NCBI GenBank assembly: GCA_038250675.1
Contig: JBBSCB010000014.1
Span: forward strand, 1 to 64,000
Reading direction: 5' to 3'
From: JAICUF01 sp038250675
Lineage (GTDB): Bacteria > Gemmatimonadota > Gemmatimonadetes > Gemmatimonadales > GWC2-71-9
DNA: 64,000 nt
Shown: positions 36,364 through 45,790 of the stretch, piece after piece
Position numbering within the stretch: the stretch's first letter is position 1
How the letters are laid out: every line of letters starts with the position of its first letter
The notes under the pieces: generated by a model
Told to the model about the DNA's origin: nothing
The model's input: only the letters and a program-made list of their open reading frames with translations
Databases searched by the model: none
Program-made: the position numbers and the translations under genes

Positions 36364-38124
36364 ATGCGAGAGCTCAAAACCCTGCTTCCCTACACGCGAG
36401 CCCACCGGCGATCCCTCCTGGCCGGCATGCTGCTCGTATTCGTCTCCAACGTCTTCAATACTGCGGTCCCCCGCTTTGTGCAGCACGGCATCGACGCCCT
36501 CGGGCGCGGAGCCCCGTTTGCCGACGTGCGGACGACGGTACTCCTGCTGGTCGGCGTGGCGCTGGCGGGCGGCGTGGCCCGGTACGGCATGCGCCAACTG
36601 CTGAACAGCGCCAGCCGCCGGGTCGAATACGATGTACGCAACGCCCTGTATCAGGATATACAACGGATGTCCGCCGAATTCTATGACCGGTACCCAACCG
36701 GCGATGTGATGGCGCGCACAACCAACGACCTCCAGGCGGTGCGGATGGTGGCGGGTCCGGCCCTCATGTACTTGGCGGACACCATGATACGGGCCGCGCT
36801 CGCGATACCGCTCATGCTGGCCATCAGTCCCCGTCTGACCGGCATTGCGCTGCTCCCACTCATCTCGCTTCCGGTGGTCATGACGATCGTGGGCCGGGTG
36901 ATCCACCGCCGCTCGGAGGCGATCCAGGCGCAGTTCAGCACGCTGACGAGTCACGCGCACGAAAATCTTTCCGGCGTCCGCATCGTGCGGGCCTACCGCC
37001 AGGAGCGGGCAGAGGAGGCGCATTTCGAGGCGCTGAACCGGGACTACGCCGACAAGAACCTGGCCCTCGCCCGGGTCCAGGGGCTGTTCCATCCGCTGCT
37101 GGCGCTGCTGGGCGGGCTCGGGGCGGTGGCGGTGCTGGCCATCGGCGGGCGGCTGGTACTGGCCGGCCGGATCACGGTCGGGGAATTCGTCGCGTTCGGA
37201 ATCTACCTGGTGATGCTGGTGTGGCCGATGATCGCGCTGGGCTGGGTGGTGAACCTGGTGCAGCGGGGTGCCGCGTCGATGGGCCGCATCAACCAGCTGT
37301 TCCGGGAGCGGCCGGCCATCGCCGATCCCGAGCACCCGGTGCCACTGCCGCCGGCGGCGGGTGCCCGCGCGCTGGCATTCGAGCACGTCTGGTTCCGCTA
37401 TCCCAACGCGCATGAGCGCGGTTGGGTGCTCGAGGACGTGTCGTTCGAGTTGCCGGCCGGACGCTCGCTCGCCATCGTCGGCGCCACCGGCGCCGGCAAG
37501 ACGACACTGGCCGATCTCATCGTCCGCGCCTACGACCCCGAGCGCGGCCGGATCCTCCTGGACGGCGTGGACATCCGGACGCTTTCGCTGGCGGCGCTGC
37601 GCCATGCGGTGGGATTTGTGCCGCAGGAGACGTTTCTCTTTGGCGAGACCCTGCGGGAGAACGTGCTGCTGGGCGCGCCGGACGACGGCCGGCTGGAGCG
37701 CGCCGCGGCCACGTCCCAGCTCGCCGAGGCGATCGCCTCGCTCCCCGACGGCTACGACACCATCCTGGGGGAGCGCGGCATCAACCTCTCCGGCGGCCAG
37801 AAGCAGCGCGCCGCGATCGCGCGCGCGCTGGCCCAGGATCCGCCGCTCTTCGTGCTGGATGATGCGCTGAGCGCGGTGGACGCCCATACGGAGGCCCGGA
37901 TCCTCGGTGCCCTGCGCAGCGCGCTGGAGGGGCGCACAAGCGTCACCATCTCCCATCGGCTGGCGGCGGTGCGGGACGCGGACCTGATCCTCGTCCTCGA
38001 CGGGGGGCGCGTGGTGGAGCGCGGCACCCACACGGAGCTGGTCCAGGCGGCGGGACGGTACTGGGAGCTCCTGCGGCGGCAGCAGTTGGAAGAGGAGCTG
38101 GAAACGGAGCCGGTGGAGCGCTAG
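36364..38124 (+). CDS. ABC exporter half-transporter (multidrug/lipid type)
   Basis: A 586-residue fused permease-ATPase with six membrane helices and one nucleotide-binding domain. Walker A is GATGAGKTT, the signature LSGGQKQR, and Walker B FVLDDALSAVD. The usual catalytic Glu after Walker B is Asp, as in the YheI/YheH-type multidrug exporters, some of which work as heterodimers. No partner half-transporter lies beside it. The 3' end overlaps ccdA by four bases, tail to tail. Substrate unknown. Confidence 0.92.
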   Translation: MRELKTLLPYTRAHRRSLLAGMLLVFVSNVFNTAVPRFVQHGIDALGRGAPFADVRTTVLLLVGVALAGGVARYGMRQLLNSASRRVEYDVRNALYQDIQRMSAEFYDRYPTGDVMARTTNDLQAVRMVAGPALMYLADTMIRAALAIPLMLAISPRLTGIALLPLISLPVVMTIVGRVIHRRSEAIQAQFSTLTSHAHENLSGVRIVRAYRQERAEEAHFEALNRDYADKNLALARVQGLFHPLLALLGGLGAVAVLAIGGRLVLAGRITVGEFVAFGIYLVMLVWPMIALGWVVNLVQRGAASMGRINQLFRERPAIADPEHPVPLPPAAGARALAFEHVWFRYPNAHERGWVLEDVSFELPAGRSLAIVGATGAGKTTLADLIVRAYDPERGRILLDGVDIRTLSLAALRHAVGFVPQETFLFGETLRENVLLGAPDDGRLERAAATSQLAEAIASLPDGYDTILGERGINLSGGQKQRAAIARALAQDPPLFVLDDALSAVDAHTEARILGALRSALEGRTSVTISHRLAAVRDADLILVLDGGRVVERGTHTELVQAAGRYWELLRRQQLEEELETEPVER

Positions 38125-38849
38125 AGGCGATCGAAGAGAAAGCCGGGTGTCAGTCCCTGGAGCCATCCGGCCAGCCGGGTGAATTCGCCGCTGGCCATGA
38201 GGATGCCGACGACGATGAGCAGGACGCCGCTCACCGCCTTCACGGTGCCCAGGTGGCGGCGGAAGCGCTGGAACCACTCGAGGAAGGTCTCGAGCGCCAG
38301 CGCGGCGAGGAGAAACGGCACCGCGAGACCGGCGGAGTACGCGGCGAGCAGCGCCATGCCGTGCCAGAAGCTGGCCTGCGTGGCGGCGAGCCCCAGGATG
38401 GCGCCGAGGATCGGCCCGATGCACGGCACCCACCCGGCGGCGAACGCCATGCCCACCAGACCCGAGCCCAGAAACCCCACCGGCTTGCGGTCGAGCTGCA
38501 CCCGCTGCTCGCGCTGGAGAAAATCGAGCTTGACGACACCCAGTGTCCACAGGCCAAAGAGGATGATGAGCACGCCGCCCACTCGTGCGATGATCGGCTT
38601 GTAGTACGCGAGCGCGCTGCCCAGCGCGGACGCGCCGGCCCCGAGCGCGAGGAAGACCAGCGTGAACCCCCCGACGAAGCAGAGCGCGTGCAGCACCGCG
38701 ATGCGGCGCCGGCGGGCCACGTCGGCCACCGTCATGCCGGTCAGGAAGCCGATGTAGGAGGGCACCAGCGGCAGCACGCAGGGAGAGAGGAAGCTCAGCA
38801 ACCCCGCCGTAAAGGCGACGAACACGCCGAACGTGACCGGCTCGCTCAT
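38121..38849 (-). CDS. ccdA: Cytochrome c biogenesis protein CcdA / thiol-disulfide carrier
   Basis: A 242-residue membrane protein with six helices that passes electrons from cytoplasmic thioredoxin to the outside. The two redox cysteines are in LSPCVLPLVPSYIGFLTG and GWVPCIGPILGA. No thioredoxin-like partner is next to it. It lies downstream of a Fur-family regulator gene on the same strand. Confidence 0.93.
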   Translation of the reverse strand: MSEPVTFGVFVAFTAGLLSFLSPCVLPLVPSYIGFLTGMTVADVARRRRIAVLHALCFVGGFTLVFLALGAGASALGSALAYYKPIIARVGGVLIILFGLWTLGVVKLDFLQREQRVQLDRKPVGFLGSGLVGMAFAAGWVPCIGPILGAILGLAATQASFWHGMALLAAYSAGLAVPFLLAALALETFLEWFQRFRRHLGTVKAVSGVLLIVVGILMASGEFTRLAGWLQGLTPGFLFDRL

Positions 38850-38887
38850 GCCGCCCGCCTCATGGGGCCCGCCTCATGCCGTCCGCC

Positions 38888-39358
38888 TCATCGGAGTGCC
38901 ACGTCGCGCCGGCGGCAATCCCGGCAGACACCGAAGACCTCGACCCGATGATGGGCGTGGGCAAAGCCGTGCTCGTCGGCGATCACGGGCAGCATGCGCT
39001 CCAGTCGCTCGTTGTCGAACTCCACCACCCGGCCGCAGCGCTCGCAGATCAGGTGCTCGTGCCCGGCATCGCCGATGACCGCCTCGAAGCGGCGGAACCC
39101 GTCGCCAAACTGATGCTGCCGCGCGAGCCCCGCCTCGACCAGCAGCTGCAGCGTGCGGTAGACCGTGGCGGTGCCGACGCGGTGGCCCTGCTCCCGCAGC
39201 TCGCGCTCAATCATCTCGGCCGAGAGATGGCCACCGCCGCCGGCAAGCAACTCGGCGATGAGGTCGCGCTGGCGGGTGACCGGCAGGCGGCGGTCGCGCA
39301 GGAACTCGCGGAACCGCGCGAGAAACCAACCGGGCGACGCGTCAGTCGCCGGCGGCAC
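38888..39358 (-). CDS. Fur-family transcriptional regulator
   Basis: A 156-residue metal-sensing regulator. The winged helix (LPVTRQRDLIAELLAG, RVGTATVYRTLQLLVEAG) is followed by the dimer and zinc part with ICERCGRVVEF and VCRDCRRRD, the two CxxC structural zinc pairs. HAHHRVEVFG supplies likely metal ligands. The GTG at 39358 fits family length and overlaps the end of the upstream gene. I cannot tell Fur, Zur or PerR apart from sequence alone. Confidence 0.9.
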   Translation of the reverse strand: MPPATDASPGWFLARFREFLRDRRLPVTRQRDLIAELLAGGGGHLSAEMIERELREQGHRVGTATVYRTLQLLVEAGLARQHQFGDGFRRFEAVIGDAGHEHLICERCGRVVEFDNERLERMLPVIADEHGFAHAHHRVEVFGVCRDCRRRDVALR

Positions 39359-39722
39359 CGTCGTCCACCGGTGGGAACCAGGTCTCGAGCGGGACGGGCG
39401 TGGGCGGCACATCATCCTCGGTGCGCTTGTGCACTTCCTGCAGCAGCCCGGTGAGTGCATCCACGGGGCCGGTGCCGACTTCCTCCAGCGTGGATTCGAA
39501 CCTTCCCCGCTCCTTGCCCTTGACCATCAGTGAATAGCGTGCGGTGTAGATCCGGCGCCGGTTTCCGCTGACGCGCGAGAGCACCGCGGTGCCCCACTCC
39601 CGCTGCTGCTGGCGCAGCACGGGGAAGACCCACAGCGCATCCAGCTCCTCCACCGGCAGCTCCGCTCCGACCACCTCCGCCAGCCGGTTCCACCCCGCAC
39701 CCACGCCCGGATCCTCGCTCAC
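39342..39722 (-). CDS. Hypothetical protein
   Basis: A 126-residue protein without signal or membrane segments. It lies between, and overlaps, the LOR/SDH-like gene (ATGA) and the Fur-family gene, so the three are probably one transcript. It has a beta-rich middle (IYTARYSLMVKGKERGRFES) and an acidic, proline-rich tail. I recognise no family. Confidence 0.7.
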   Translation of the reverse strand: MSEDPGVGAGWNRLAEVVGAELPVEELDALWVFPVLRQQQREWGTAVLSRVSGNRRRIYTARYSLMVKGKERGRFESTLEEVGTGPVDALTGLLQEVHKRTEDDVPPTPVPLETWFPPVDDGAAGD

Positions 39723-40813
39723 GAGCGGGCCCCGCGGCGCTGCTCGATGTAGAACCGGAGGACGTGCATGAAGTCCTGCGCGTTGGTGACCACGCCGTAC
39801 GCCTGGTGGGTCCCGCGGTCCTTGAGCTTGTTGACCACGAACTCGGTCTGATCGACGCAGATCGTCATCAGCGGCTCGGGCGGGCCGTTCCTGGTATGGA
39901 ATGCGGGCAGCATGTTGCCGACCGCGATCGCGTGCAGCGCGGTGGCAATGAACAGCGCACCGGTGGCGCGCACCGTGTGCTCGCGCATGGCGTCCTGCGC
40001 GGCCAGCGTGTCGCTGATGACGCCGGGGAGCGGCCCGTCATCGCGGATCGATCCGGCCAGCACCCAGGGGACGCCGCCGGTGACCAGTGCGTGCATGATC
40101 CCGCTGGGGATGAGCCCGGAGGCGACGCCCGCCTCGATCGAGCCGGCGGCGCGGACGCGATTGATCGCGCGCATGTGCAGCCCGTGACCGCCTTCGGTGG
40201 GCTGACCGGTGTTGCTCATGCCGAGCGTGGTGCCGAAGATAGCCGCCTCGATATCGTGGACCGCGACGGCATTGCCGGCGAGCACCGCCTGCACATAGCC
40301 GTTGCGGATGAACCATTCGAAATCGCCGCGGGCACGGGAATGCACCAGTGCCGGCCCCACGACCCAGACAAGATACCCACCCCGCCGCCGCTCGTCATCC
40401 ACCCGCGCGGCCAGCTCCTCGTAATTGACGGGCCGCTCGCGGCTGACCTCGGTGCCCATGAAGCGGAACTCGTTGGCCCCACGCGCACCACCCAGAAACC
40501 CCTCGGTGTGGACCACGATCCCGGTGCTGCCGTTCTCGGCCTCCCCCATGGCGATCAGGTCGCCCTTGTGGAGGCGGCGTGGCTCGATCGTTTCCAGGGT
40601 GCCGGCCCGGCGGACGATGACGCCGTCCATCCGCGGGCGGGAGGGAGCCAGCCAGCGCCCGTCCACGTGGACGTAGGTCGGCAGGTTGGACGTGGAAAAG
40701 AACCCTTCCGGAAGGACGCCGTCGGCCGGCAGCGGTTCGAAGCGTGCCTCGGGCGCGCCGGCGAACGGCGACCGGCTGAAGTCGGGCTCGGTGTACCGCA
40801 GATTGTCGGCCAT
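39719..40813 (-). CDS. TIGR00300/LOR-SDH family protein, possible ornithine cyclodeaminase
   Basis: A 364-residue protein matching the LOR/SDH conserved-region family (TIGR00300). Recognisable blocks are HKGDLIAMGEAENGSTGIVV, VVGPALVHSRARGDFEWFIR, AVHDIEAAIFGTTLGM and GGHGLHMRAINRVRAAGS, followed by a Rossmann-like C-terminal half. Archaeal and cyanobacterial members act as ornithine cyclodeaminases, so proline or arginine metabolism is likely, though not shown here. Confidence 0.8.
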   Translation of the reverse strand: MADNLRYTEPDFSRSPFAGAPEARFEPLPADGVLPEGFFSTSNLPTYVHVDGRWLAPSRPRMDGVIVRRAGTLETIEPRRLHKGDLIAMGEAENGSTGIVVHTEGFLGGARGANEFRFMGTEVSRERPVNYEELAARVDDERRRGGYLVWVVGPALVHSRARGDFEWFIRNGYVQAVLAGNAVAVHDIEAAIFGTTLGMSNTGQPTEGGHGLHMRAINRVRAAGSIEAGVASGLIPSGIMHALVTGGVPWVLAGSIRDDGPLPGVISDTLAAQDAMREHTVRATGALFIATALHAIAVGNMLPAFHTRNGPPEPLMTICVDQTEFVVNKLKDRGTHQAYGVVTNAQDFMHVLRFYIEQRRGARS

Positions 40814-40876
40814 AGAGGGGTGTAAGGTAGCAGGCGGCGGGCGTGGGATGGTAGGCGCGGGGCCGATCGGAATCGT

Positions 40877-43291
40877 CTAGAGCACGGACGCCGGATCGCG
40901 ATCGATGACGATCCGCACGTCACCCCGCCGTTCCAGCTTGCGGGCAGCGTAGCGGACGATGCGGCCCAGCTCGGTGGAATCCCCCTTGAGCAGCACGTGC
41001 CAGCGCCAGCGATCCTTGATCCGCGCCAGCGGACAGGGGGCGGGCCCCAGCACCGTCACGCGGAGGGCGTGGCGCGTGACCAGGGCGTGGCACCAGTCAG
41101 CCAGCTTCGCCGCCGCCCGGCCCACGGTGATCTCCACCGGCCCGGACACGATGAGGTTCGCCAGCGACAGTGTCGGCGGATACGGCGGATCGCGCCGGAA
41201 CTCCAGCTCCTGGCGCAGAAACCCCTCGGTGTCGTGCCGCGCCGACCAGACCAGCGCATGATGGCCGGGATTGCGGGTCTGGATGAGCACGCGGCCACCC
41301 TTGGGACCGCGACCCGCCCGGCCGGCCACCTGCGCCAGGAGCTGGAACGTACGTTCGGCGGCGCGGAAGTCAGGCAGATGCAGTCCGGTATCCGCCTCGA
41401 CGACGCCCACCAGCGTCACGTTGGGAAAGTCGAGACCCTTGGCGATCATCTGCGTGCCGATGAGGATATCCAGCTCGCCGCGCTCCACCGCACCGAGGAT
41501 CCGCTGATGCGACCACTTGCTGCTGGTGGTGTCGAGGTCCATCCGCGCGATCCGCGCGGTCGGGTAGCGCTCCGCCACGATCCGTTCGAGCTGCTGGGTG
41601 CCGACGCCGCGCATGGCATGCACCGGATGCCCGCATGCGCGGCACTTGTCCGGCATCGGCTCCTCGTGTCCGCAGTAGTGGCAACGCAATCCGGGCGGCG
41701 ACTGGTGCACGGTGAGCGAGATGCTGCAATTGCGGCACTGCCAGACTTCGCCGCAGTCGGGACACTGAAGAAAGGCGGCAAACCCGCGCCGGTTCAGCAG
41801 CAGCAGCGACTGCTCGCCGCGCGCCAGCGTCCGGGTCACCGCCTCATCCAGCGCCACTGACCATGCGAGCGGCCCGACGCCGGCGACGCGGGGCGCGGTC
41901 CGGAGATCGATGAGCTCCACCGGCGGCAGCGGCCGGGCGCCGATCCGCTGCGGCAGTGCGATGCGGAGGAGCCCGGCCCCGGCTTTCACCATCGTTTCCA
42001 GTGATGGCGTGGCGCTGCCGAGGATGAGCCGCGCGCCCTCGAGGCGCGCCCGCACGGCCGCGACGTCCCGCGTGTTGTAGCGCGGCGCCTCGCCGTTCTT
42101 GTAGCTCGCCTCGTGTTCCTCGTCCACCACGATCATGCCGAGGTTGGCCACCGGCGCAAAGATGGCGGAGCGGGCGCCGACGGCCACGCGGCGCTCGCCG
42201 CGGCGGAGCAGACGCCAGGCGTCGGCGCGCTCGCCGTCGGACAGCGCGCTGTGAAGCACCGCGACCTGGTCGCCAAAGGCGCCGCGAAAGCGACTCACCG
42301 TCTGCGGCGTGAGCCCGATCTCCGGCACCAGCACGATCGCGCCGCCGCCCCGGGCCAGCACCAGCCGCACCGCCTCGAGATAGACCAGCGTCTTGCCGCT
42401 GCCGGTGACGCCAAAGAGGAGCGCGCCCTCGCCGGGGCCCAGCGTGCCGATGGCCGCGAGCGCGGCGGACTGGTCGGGGGTGAGGTCGGTCGGTGGCGGG
42501 ACGGCGGCAAAGGCCGCGAACGGATCGCGCAGCCGCTCGATCTGCTCGATGCGGGCCAGGCCGCCGGCGACGAGCTTCCGGATCAGCGCGTCGTCAAAAT
42601 GAAGCTGGTCGGCTAGGTGGCGGGTGGTGGCGCGGCCGCCCAGCGCCTCCAGCGTCTCGTAGAGCGCGCGCTGCCGCGGGCGGCGGGCAAAGAGCGGCTC
42701 CCGCTCCAGGAGGGTGGGGCGCTCGTCCCGCAGCACCACGATGCGCTCGGTGAGCGCAGCCGCCGCCGTATCCGGCGGTTCGACCCGGAGCGCGATGGCG
42801 CCGGCCCCGACCAGGCGGCTCACCACGTCCCAGAGCGGCCGGCCCAGCGCCCGCGCCGCGGTGGTAACCGCCGCTTCCCCCTGGCGCGCCTCCAGCCAGC
42901 GCACCAGCTCGTCGGCCAGGCCGGGCGCGCTCCGGGACGGGTCCACCAGCCGCATCACGACGCTCGACTCGCCCCACATGCCGGCCGGCAGCATGCAGCG
43001 GAGCGTCAGGCCGAGCGGAGCGCCATAATAGCCGGCGATCCACTCGGCGGTTGCGAGCAGCGCCGCCGGAACCGCCGGCTCGTCGTCCGGTGCGGCCAGC
43101 ACCTCGCGCGCGGCCATCGCGGGCGCGGCGGCGTCGGCCTGCACGACGATGCCCACCAGCTCGCGCCGGCGCACCGGCACGACAACGCGCGCGCCGGCGC
43201 CGGTCCGGCCGGCGAGCGTCTCGGGAACGCGATAGGTGTAGGAGCTGGCGAGCGGAAGCGGCAGTGCGACCTGGACGAACCGGTCGGTCAT
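40877..43291 (-). CDS. priA: Primosomal protein N' (replication restart helicase PriA)
   Basis: An 804-residue 3'-5' helicase. After the N-terminal DNA-binding domain (VALPLPLASSYTYRVPE) it has Walker A GVTGSGKTLVYLE, the DEEH box (IVVDEEHEASYKN), and a zinc insertion with eight cysteines (QCPDCGEVWQCRNC, CHYCG...CRACG). The later helicase motifs GTQMIAKGLDFPNVTLVG and AGRAGRGPKGG are present. The start at 43291 overlaps the stop of the epimerase gene (ATGA); longer in-frame versions look non-coding. Confidence 0.96.
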   Translation of the reverse strand: MTDRFVQVALPLPLASSYTYRVPETLAGRTGAGARVVVPVRRRELVGIVVQADAAAPAMAAREVLAAPDDEPAVPAALLATAEWIAGYYGAPLGLTLRCMLPAGMWGESSVVMRLVDPSRSAPGLADELVRWLEARQGEAAVTTAARALGRPLWDVVSRLVGAGAIALRVEPPDTAAAALTERIVVLRDERPTLLEREPLFARRPRQRALYETLEALGGRATTRHLADQLHFDDALIRKLVAGGLARIEQIERLRDPFAAFAAVPPPTDLTPDQSAALAAIGTLGPGEGALLFGVTGSGKTLVYLEAVRLVLARGGGAIVLVPEIGLTPQTVSRFRGAFGDQVAVLHSALSDGERADAWRLLRRGERRVAVGARSAIFAPVANLGMIVVDEEHEASYKNGEAPRYNTRDVAAVRARLEGARLILGSATPSLETMVKAGAGLLRIALPQRIGARPLPPVELIDLRTAPRVAGVGPLAWSVALDEAVTRTLARGEQSLLLLNRRGFAAFLQCPDCGEVWQCRNCSISLTVHQSPPGLRCHYCGHEEPMPDKCRACGHPVHAMRGVGTQQLERIVAERYPTARIARMDLDTTSSKWSHQRILGAVERGELDILIGTQMIAKGLDFPNVTLVGVVEADTGLHLPDFRAAERTFQLLAQVAGRAGRGPKGGRVLIQTRNPGHHALVWSARHDTEGFLRQELEFRRDPPYPPTLSLANLIVSGPVEITVGRAAAKLADWCHALVTRHALRVTVLGPAPCPLARIKDRWRWHVLLKGDSTELGRIVRYAARKLERRGDVRIVIDRDPASVL

Positions 43292-44310
43292 CGCCGGGTG
43301 ACGCCGAGCCCCGGGCCGGTGGGAAGCCGTACCTGGCCGCCGCTGATCGTGGCGCCGACGAACGGGTCTTCGGCCAGCAGTGCCGCGCCATCCAGATCCA
43401 CGATGTCCACCAGCGGCGTGAAGTGCGCCGCGGCGGTGATGGCGAGCGAGCTCTCGATCATGCAGCCCACCATCACCGTCATGTGGTGGGCCCGGGCGAC
43501 GGCGATCATCCGGAGCGCCTCCCGCAGACTGCCGCACTTGGCCAGCTTGATGTTGATACCGTCCACCCGGCCCGCCAGCGCCGGAATGTCGGTGGCAACG
43601 AGGCAGCTCTCATCGGCGATGAGCGGGATCGAGGCGCGGCGGCGGATTTCGGCGAGGCCATCGAGGTCCTGCGGGACCACCGGTTGCTCCAGCACCGTGA
43701 CACCAAACTCGGCGAGCACCGGGAGCATGCCGATCGTCTGCTTGACCGTCCAGCCGCAGTTGGCGTCTACCCGGAGCTCCCGATCAGTCACGCCGCGGAT
43801 CGTGGCCAGAATCTCAGCGTCGTGATCGGTGCCCAGCTTGACCTTGAGGATGGGGTACTCGGCCGCCTCCTGCACCTTGGCGCGGATACGGTCCGGCGTG
43901 TCGAGCCCGATGGTAAACGTCGAGCGCGGCGCGCGGGCCGGGTCCAGCCCCCACATCCGGTAGAGCGGCACGCCCAGCCGCTTGCCCGCGAGATCGTGCA
44001 GCGCGGCGGAGAGCGCCGCGCGCGCCGACGGGTTGCCCCGCATCAGCGTCTGCCAGACCCGCTCGGCGTCCTCGATCTCGAACGGGCTCTCCGGCATCGC
44101 CTGGCCGTAGACGTTGAGGGCCGCGACCACCGTGTCCGCGGTCTCACCATAGAACTTCGACGGCGCGGCCTCACCCCATCCTTCGAGCCCGTCGGCGTCC
44201 CGCACCGTCACCATGACGGTGCGATACTGGCTGGTGCCGCCGCGCGCAATGATGAAGGGATGGCGGGTAGCCAGCGACAGGATCTCGGTATGGAGGCGGA
44301 GTGGTGGCAC
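43288..44310 (-). CDS. Dipeptide epimerase, L-Ala-D/L-Glu type
   Basis: A 340-residue enolase-superfamily enzyme. Catalytic and metal residues appear in order: LKVKLG (Lys), VDANCGW (Asp), LEQPV (Glu), ADESC (Asp) and NIKLAKCGS (Lys). The C-terminal DLDGAALLAEDP is the mark of the dipeptide epimerase group. The enzyme would recycle L-Ala-D-Glu from murein peptides and so complements the muropeptide genes at 23-33 kb. It overlaps priA by four bases. Confidence 0.88.
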   Translation of the reverse strand: MPPLRLHTEILSLATRHPFIIARGGTSQYRTVMVTVRDADGLEGWGEAAPSKFYGETADTVVAALNVYGQAMPESPFEIEDAERVWQTLMRGNPSARAALSAALHDLAGKRLGVPLYRMWGLDPARAPRSTFTIGLDTPDRIRAKVQEAAEYPILKVKLGTDHDAEILATIRGVTDRELRVDANCGWTVKQTIGMLPVLAEFGVTVLEQPVVPQDLDGLAEIRRRASIPLIADESCLVATDIPALAGRVDGINIKLAKCGSLREALRMIAVARAHHMTVMVGCMIESSLAITAAAHFTPLVDIVDLDGAALLAEDPFVGATISGGQVRLPTGPGLGVTRR

Positions 44311-44334
44311 GGGCTCCTCGACGGTTGGGCGGTC

Positions 44335-45231
44335 TCAGGCGAGCACGCGGACATGGGCCGCGACGCCGTCGGCCAGACGGGCTGGAATGTAGCCGCCTTC
44401 CATGACCCCCACGAGCGGCGCGGCGGGCCAGCGCTCGCGGAGCCGCCGCGTGAGGTCGGCATAATCCGCCGGCTCGAGGGTGAAGCCGCCCAGCGGATCG
44501 CCCTGCATGGCGTCAAACCCGGCGGAGATGAGCACCATCTCCGGCGTCCAGTCGTCGGTCGCGGCAACGATGGCGTCCCACAGATCGGCCACGTAGCGGG
44601 TGGATGGCAGCCCCGGCGGGCGCGGCACGTTGAAGATGTTGCCGACACCCCGCTCGGATGCGGCGCCGGTGCCGGGCCACCAGGGCCATTGATGCAGCGA
44701 GACGAAGCGGATCTCGGGATCGGCCTCGACCAGCGCCTGGGTTCCGTTGCCGTGGTGCACGTCCCAATCCACGATGAGCACTCGCCCGCGGCCCAGCCGC
44801 TGCGCGTGACGCGCCCCAATCACCACATTATTCATGAGGCAGAAACCCATCGCCTGCTCGGCGAGGGCGTGGTGGCCCGGCGGGCGCACCGCAGCAAAGG
44901 CGTGGCCTTGTCCCGCGTGGGCGTGCTCGACGCCGGCAATCACCGCACCGGCGGCGCCGAGCGCGGCGTCCCAGCTCGAGCGGTTGAGCACGGTGTCGGC
45001 GTCGACGGCACCGCCGCCGTGGTGACTCAGCGCCTCGAGCGTGAGGAGGTGTCCCGCCGGGTGCACCGCCAGCAGCGGCTCACGCTCGGCCCGGGCGGCC
45101 GTCGTAATGGCGGCGGAGGGCTCGTCAGCCAAACGTGCGAGCACGGCGTGGAGGCGGGCCGGCGTCTCGACGTGGCCGGGGCCGGGATCGTGGGCCAGAC
45201 ATTCGGGGTGGGTAAAGACCGCGACCGGCAC
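44335..45231 (-). CDS. Histone-deacetylase-family amidohydrolase
   Basis: A 298-residue zinc hydrolase of the HDAC/AcuC/acetylpolyamine amidohydrolase superfamily. It has AVRPPGHHA, MGFCLMNNVVIGARHAQ, VLIVDWDVHHGNGTQ with the zinc Asp/His, and LISAGFDAMQGDPLGG. Bacterial members remove acetyl groups from polyamines or proteins; the substrate here is unknown. Confidence 0.92.
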   Translation of the reverse strand: MPVAVFTHPECLAHDPGPGHVETPARLHAVLARLADEPSAAITTAARAEREPLLAVHPAGHLLTLEALSHHGGGAVDADTVLNRSSWDAALGAAGAVIAGVEHAHAGQGHAFAAVRPPGHHALAEQAMGFCLMNNVVIGARHAQRLGRGRVLIVDWDVHHGNGTQALVEADPEIRFVSLHQWPWWPGTGAASERGVGNIFNVPRPPGLPSTRYVADLWDAIVAATDDWTPEMVLISAGFDAMQGDPLGGFTLEPADYADLTRRLRERWPAAPLVGVMEGGYIPARLADGVAAHVRVLA

Positions 45232-45251
45232 GGGGGACGCGCGCCGGGAAA

Positions 45252-45518
45252 TCAGTTGCGCTGGATCAGGTCGCGCAGTGCCCGGGCCTGATCGCGCAGT
45301 GCCTGCCGCTCGGCCGCAATCGCGGCCGACTCGCGCCGATGCCGCCGCCAGTAGACGAACACCAGTCCGCTGGACAGAATCAGACAGCTGCCGAACACAT
45401 CGAGCAGCGGCCGATGGAGATAGATCCCGCCGAGGAGCAGGCAGGCACCGTCAAACGCGAGAAAGCCCGCGGCGACGACCGTGAGGGTCCGGTTGGCGAT
45501 CGCGGATGCCGACCCCAT
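45252..45518 (-). CDS. Small membrane protein
   Basis: An 88-residue protein with two hydrophobic segments (FLAFDGACLLLGGIYL and FGSCLILSSGLVFVYW) followed by a basic coiled-coil-like tail. The start at 45518 removes an unlikely N-terminal extension. It closes a run of three small genes between the HDAC-family gene and the kinase. Function unknown. Confidence 0.65.
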   Translation of the reverse strand: MGSASAIANRTLTVVAAGFLAFDGACLLLGGIYLHRPLLDVFGSCLILSSGLVFVYWRRHRRESAAIAAERQALRDQARALRDLIQRN

Positions 45519-45526
45519 CGTCGGTC

Positions 45527-45790
45527 CTACCGCACCGGCCGCCGCTGCCGCGCCAGCACGATCAGCGGCGCGTTGGGCACGACGCCGGCCGCAGCCAGCG
45601 TGCGGGTCTCGTCCAGCATCTCCGCGCCGCGATACTTGACCATAAAGGCGGACGGATCCCCGGCAACGCGGGTGACCGCCAGCGCCTGCCACTTGATCTC
45701 GGCCACGGTGGTGGAGGGGGCCACGTCGAACCGCACCTCATCCCAGGCATCGTGCACCATGACGCGAACCGGCATCGAGGGGGCGCTCAT
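45527..45790 (-). CDS. Small ubiquitin-like (beta-grasp) protein, unassigned
   Basis: An 87-residue protein. VRFDVAPSTTVAEIKWQAL and the tail ETRTLAAAGVVPNAPLIVLA resemble the ubiquitin-like pattern: strand, turn, helix with xxIKxxA, and a final strand ending in RQRRPVR. It lacks a C-terminal Gly-Gly, so conjugation is not expected. It may be related to YukD/EsaB-type or other signalling beta-grasp proteins, but I cannot confirm this. It overlaps the next small gene by ATGA. Confidence 0.6.
   Translation of the reverse strand: MSAPSMPVRVMVHDAWDEVRFDVAPSTTVAEIKWQALAVTRVAGDPSAFMVKYRGAEMLDETRTLAAAGVVPNAPLIVLARQRRPVR

Noticed and set aside
45527..45790. A bacterial ubiquitin-conjugation system
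   Set aside because: No C-terminal Gly-Gly and no E1, E2, ligase or JAB protease genes beside it.
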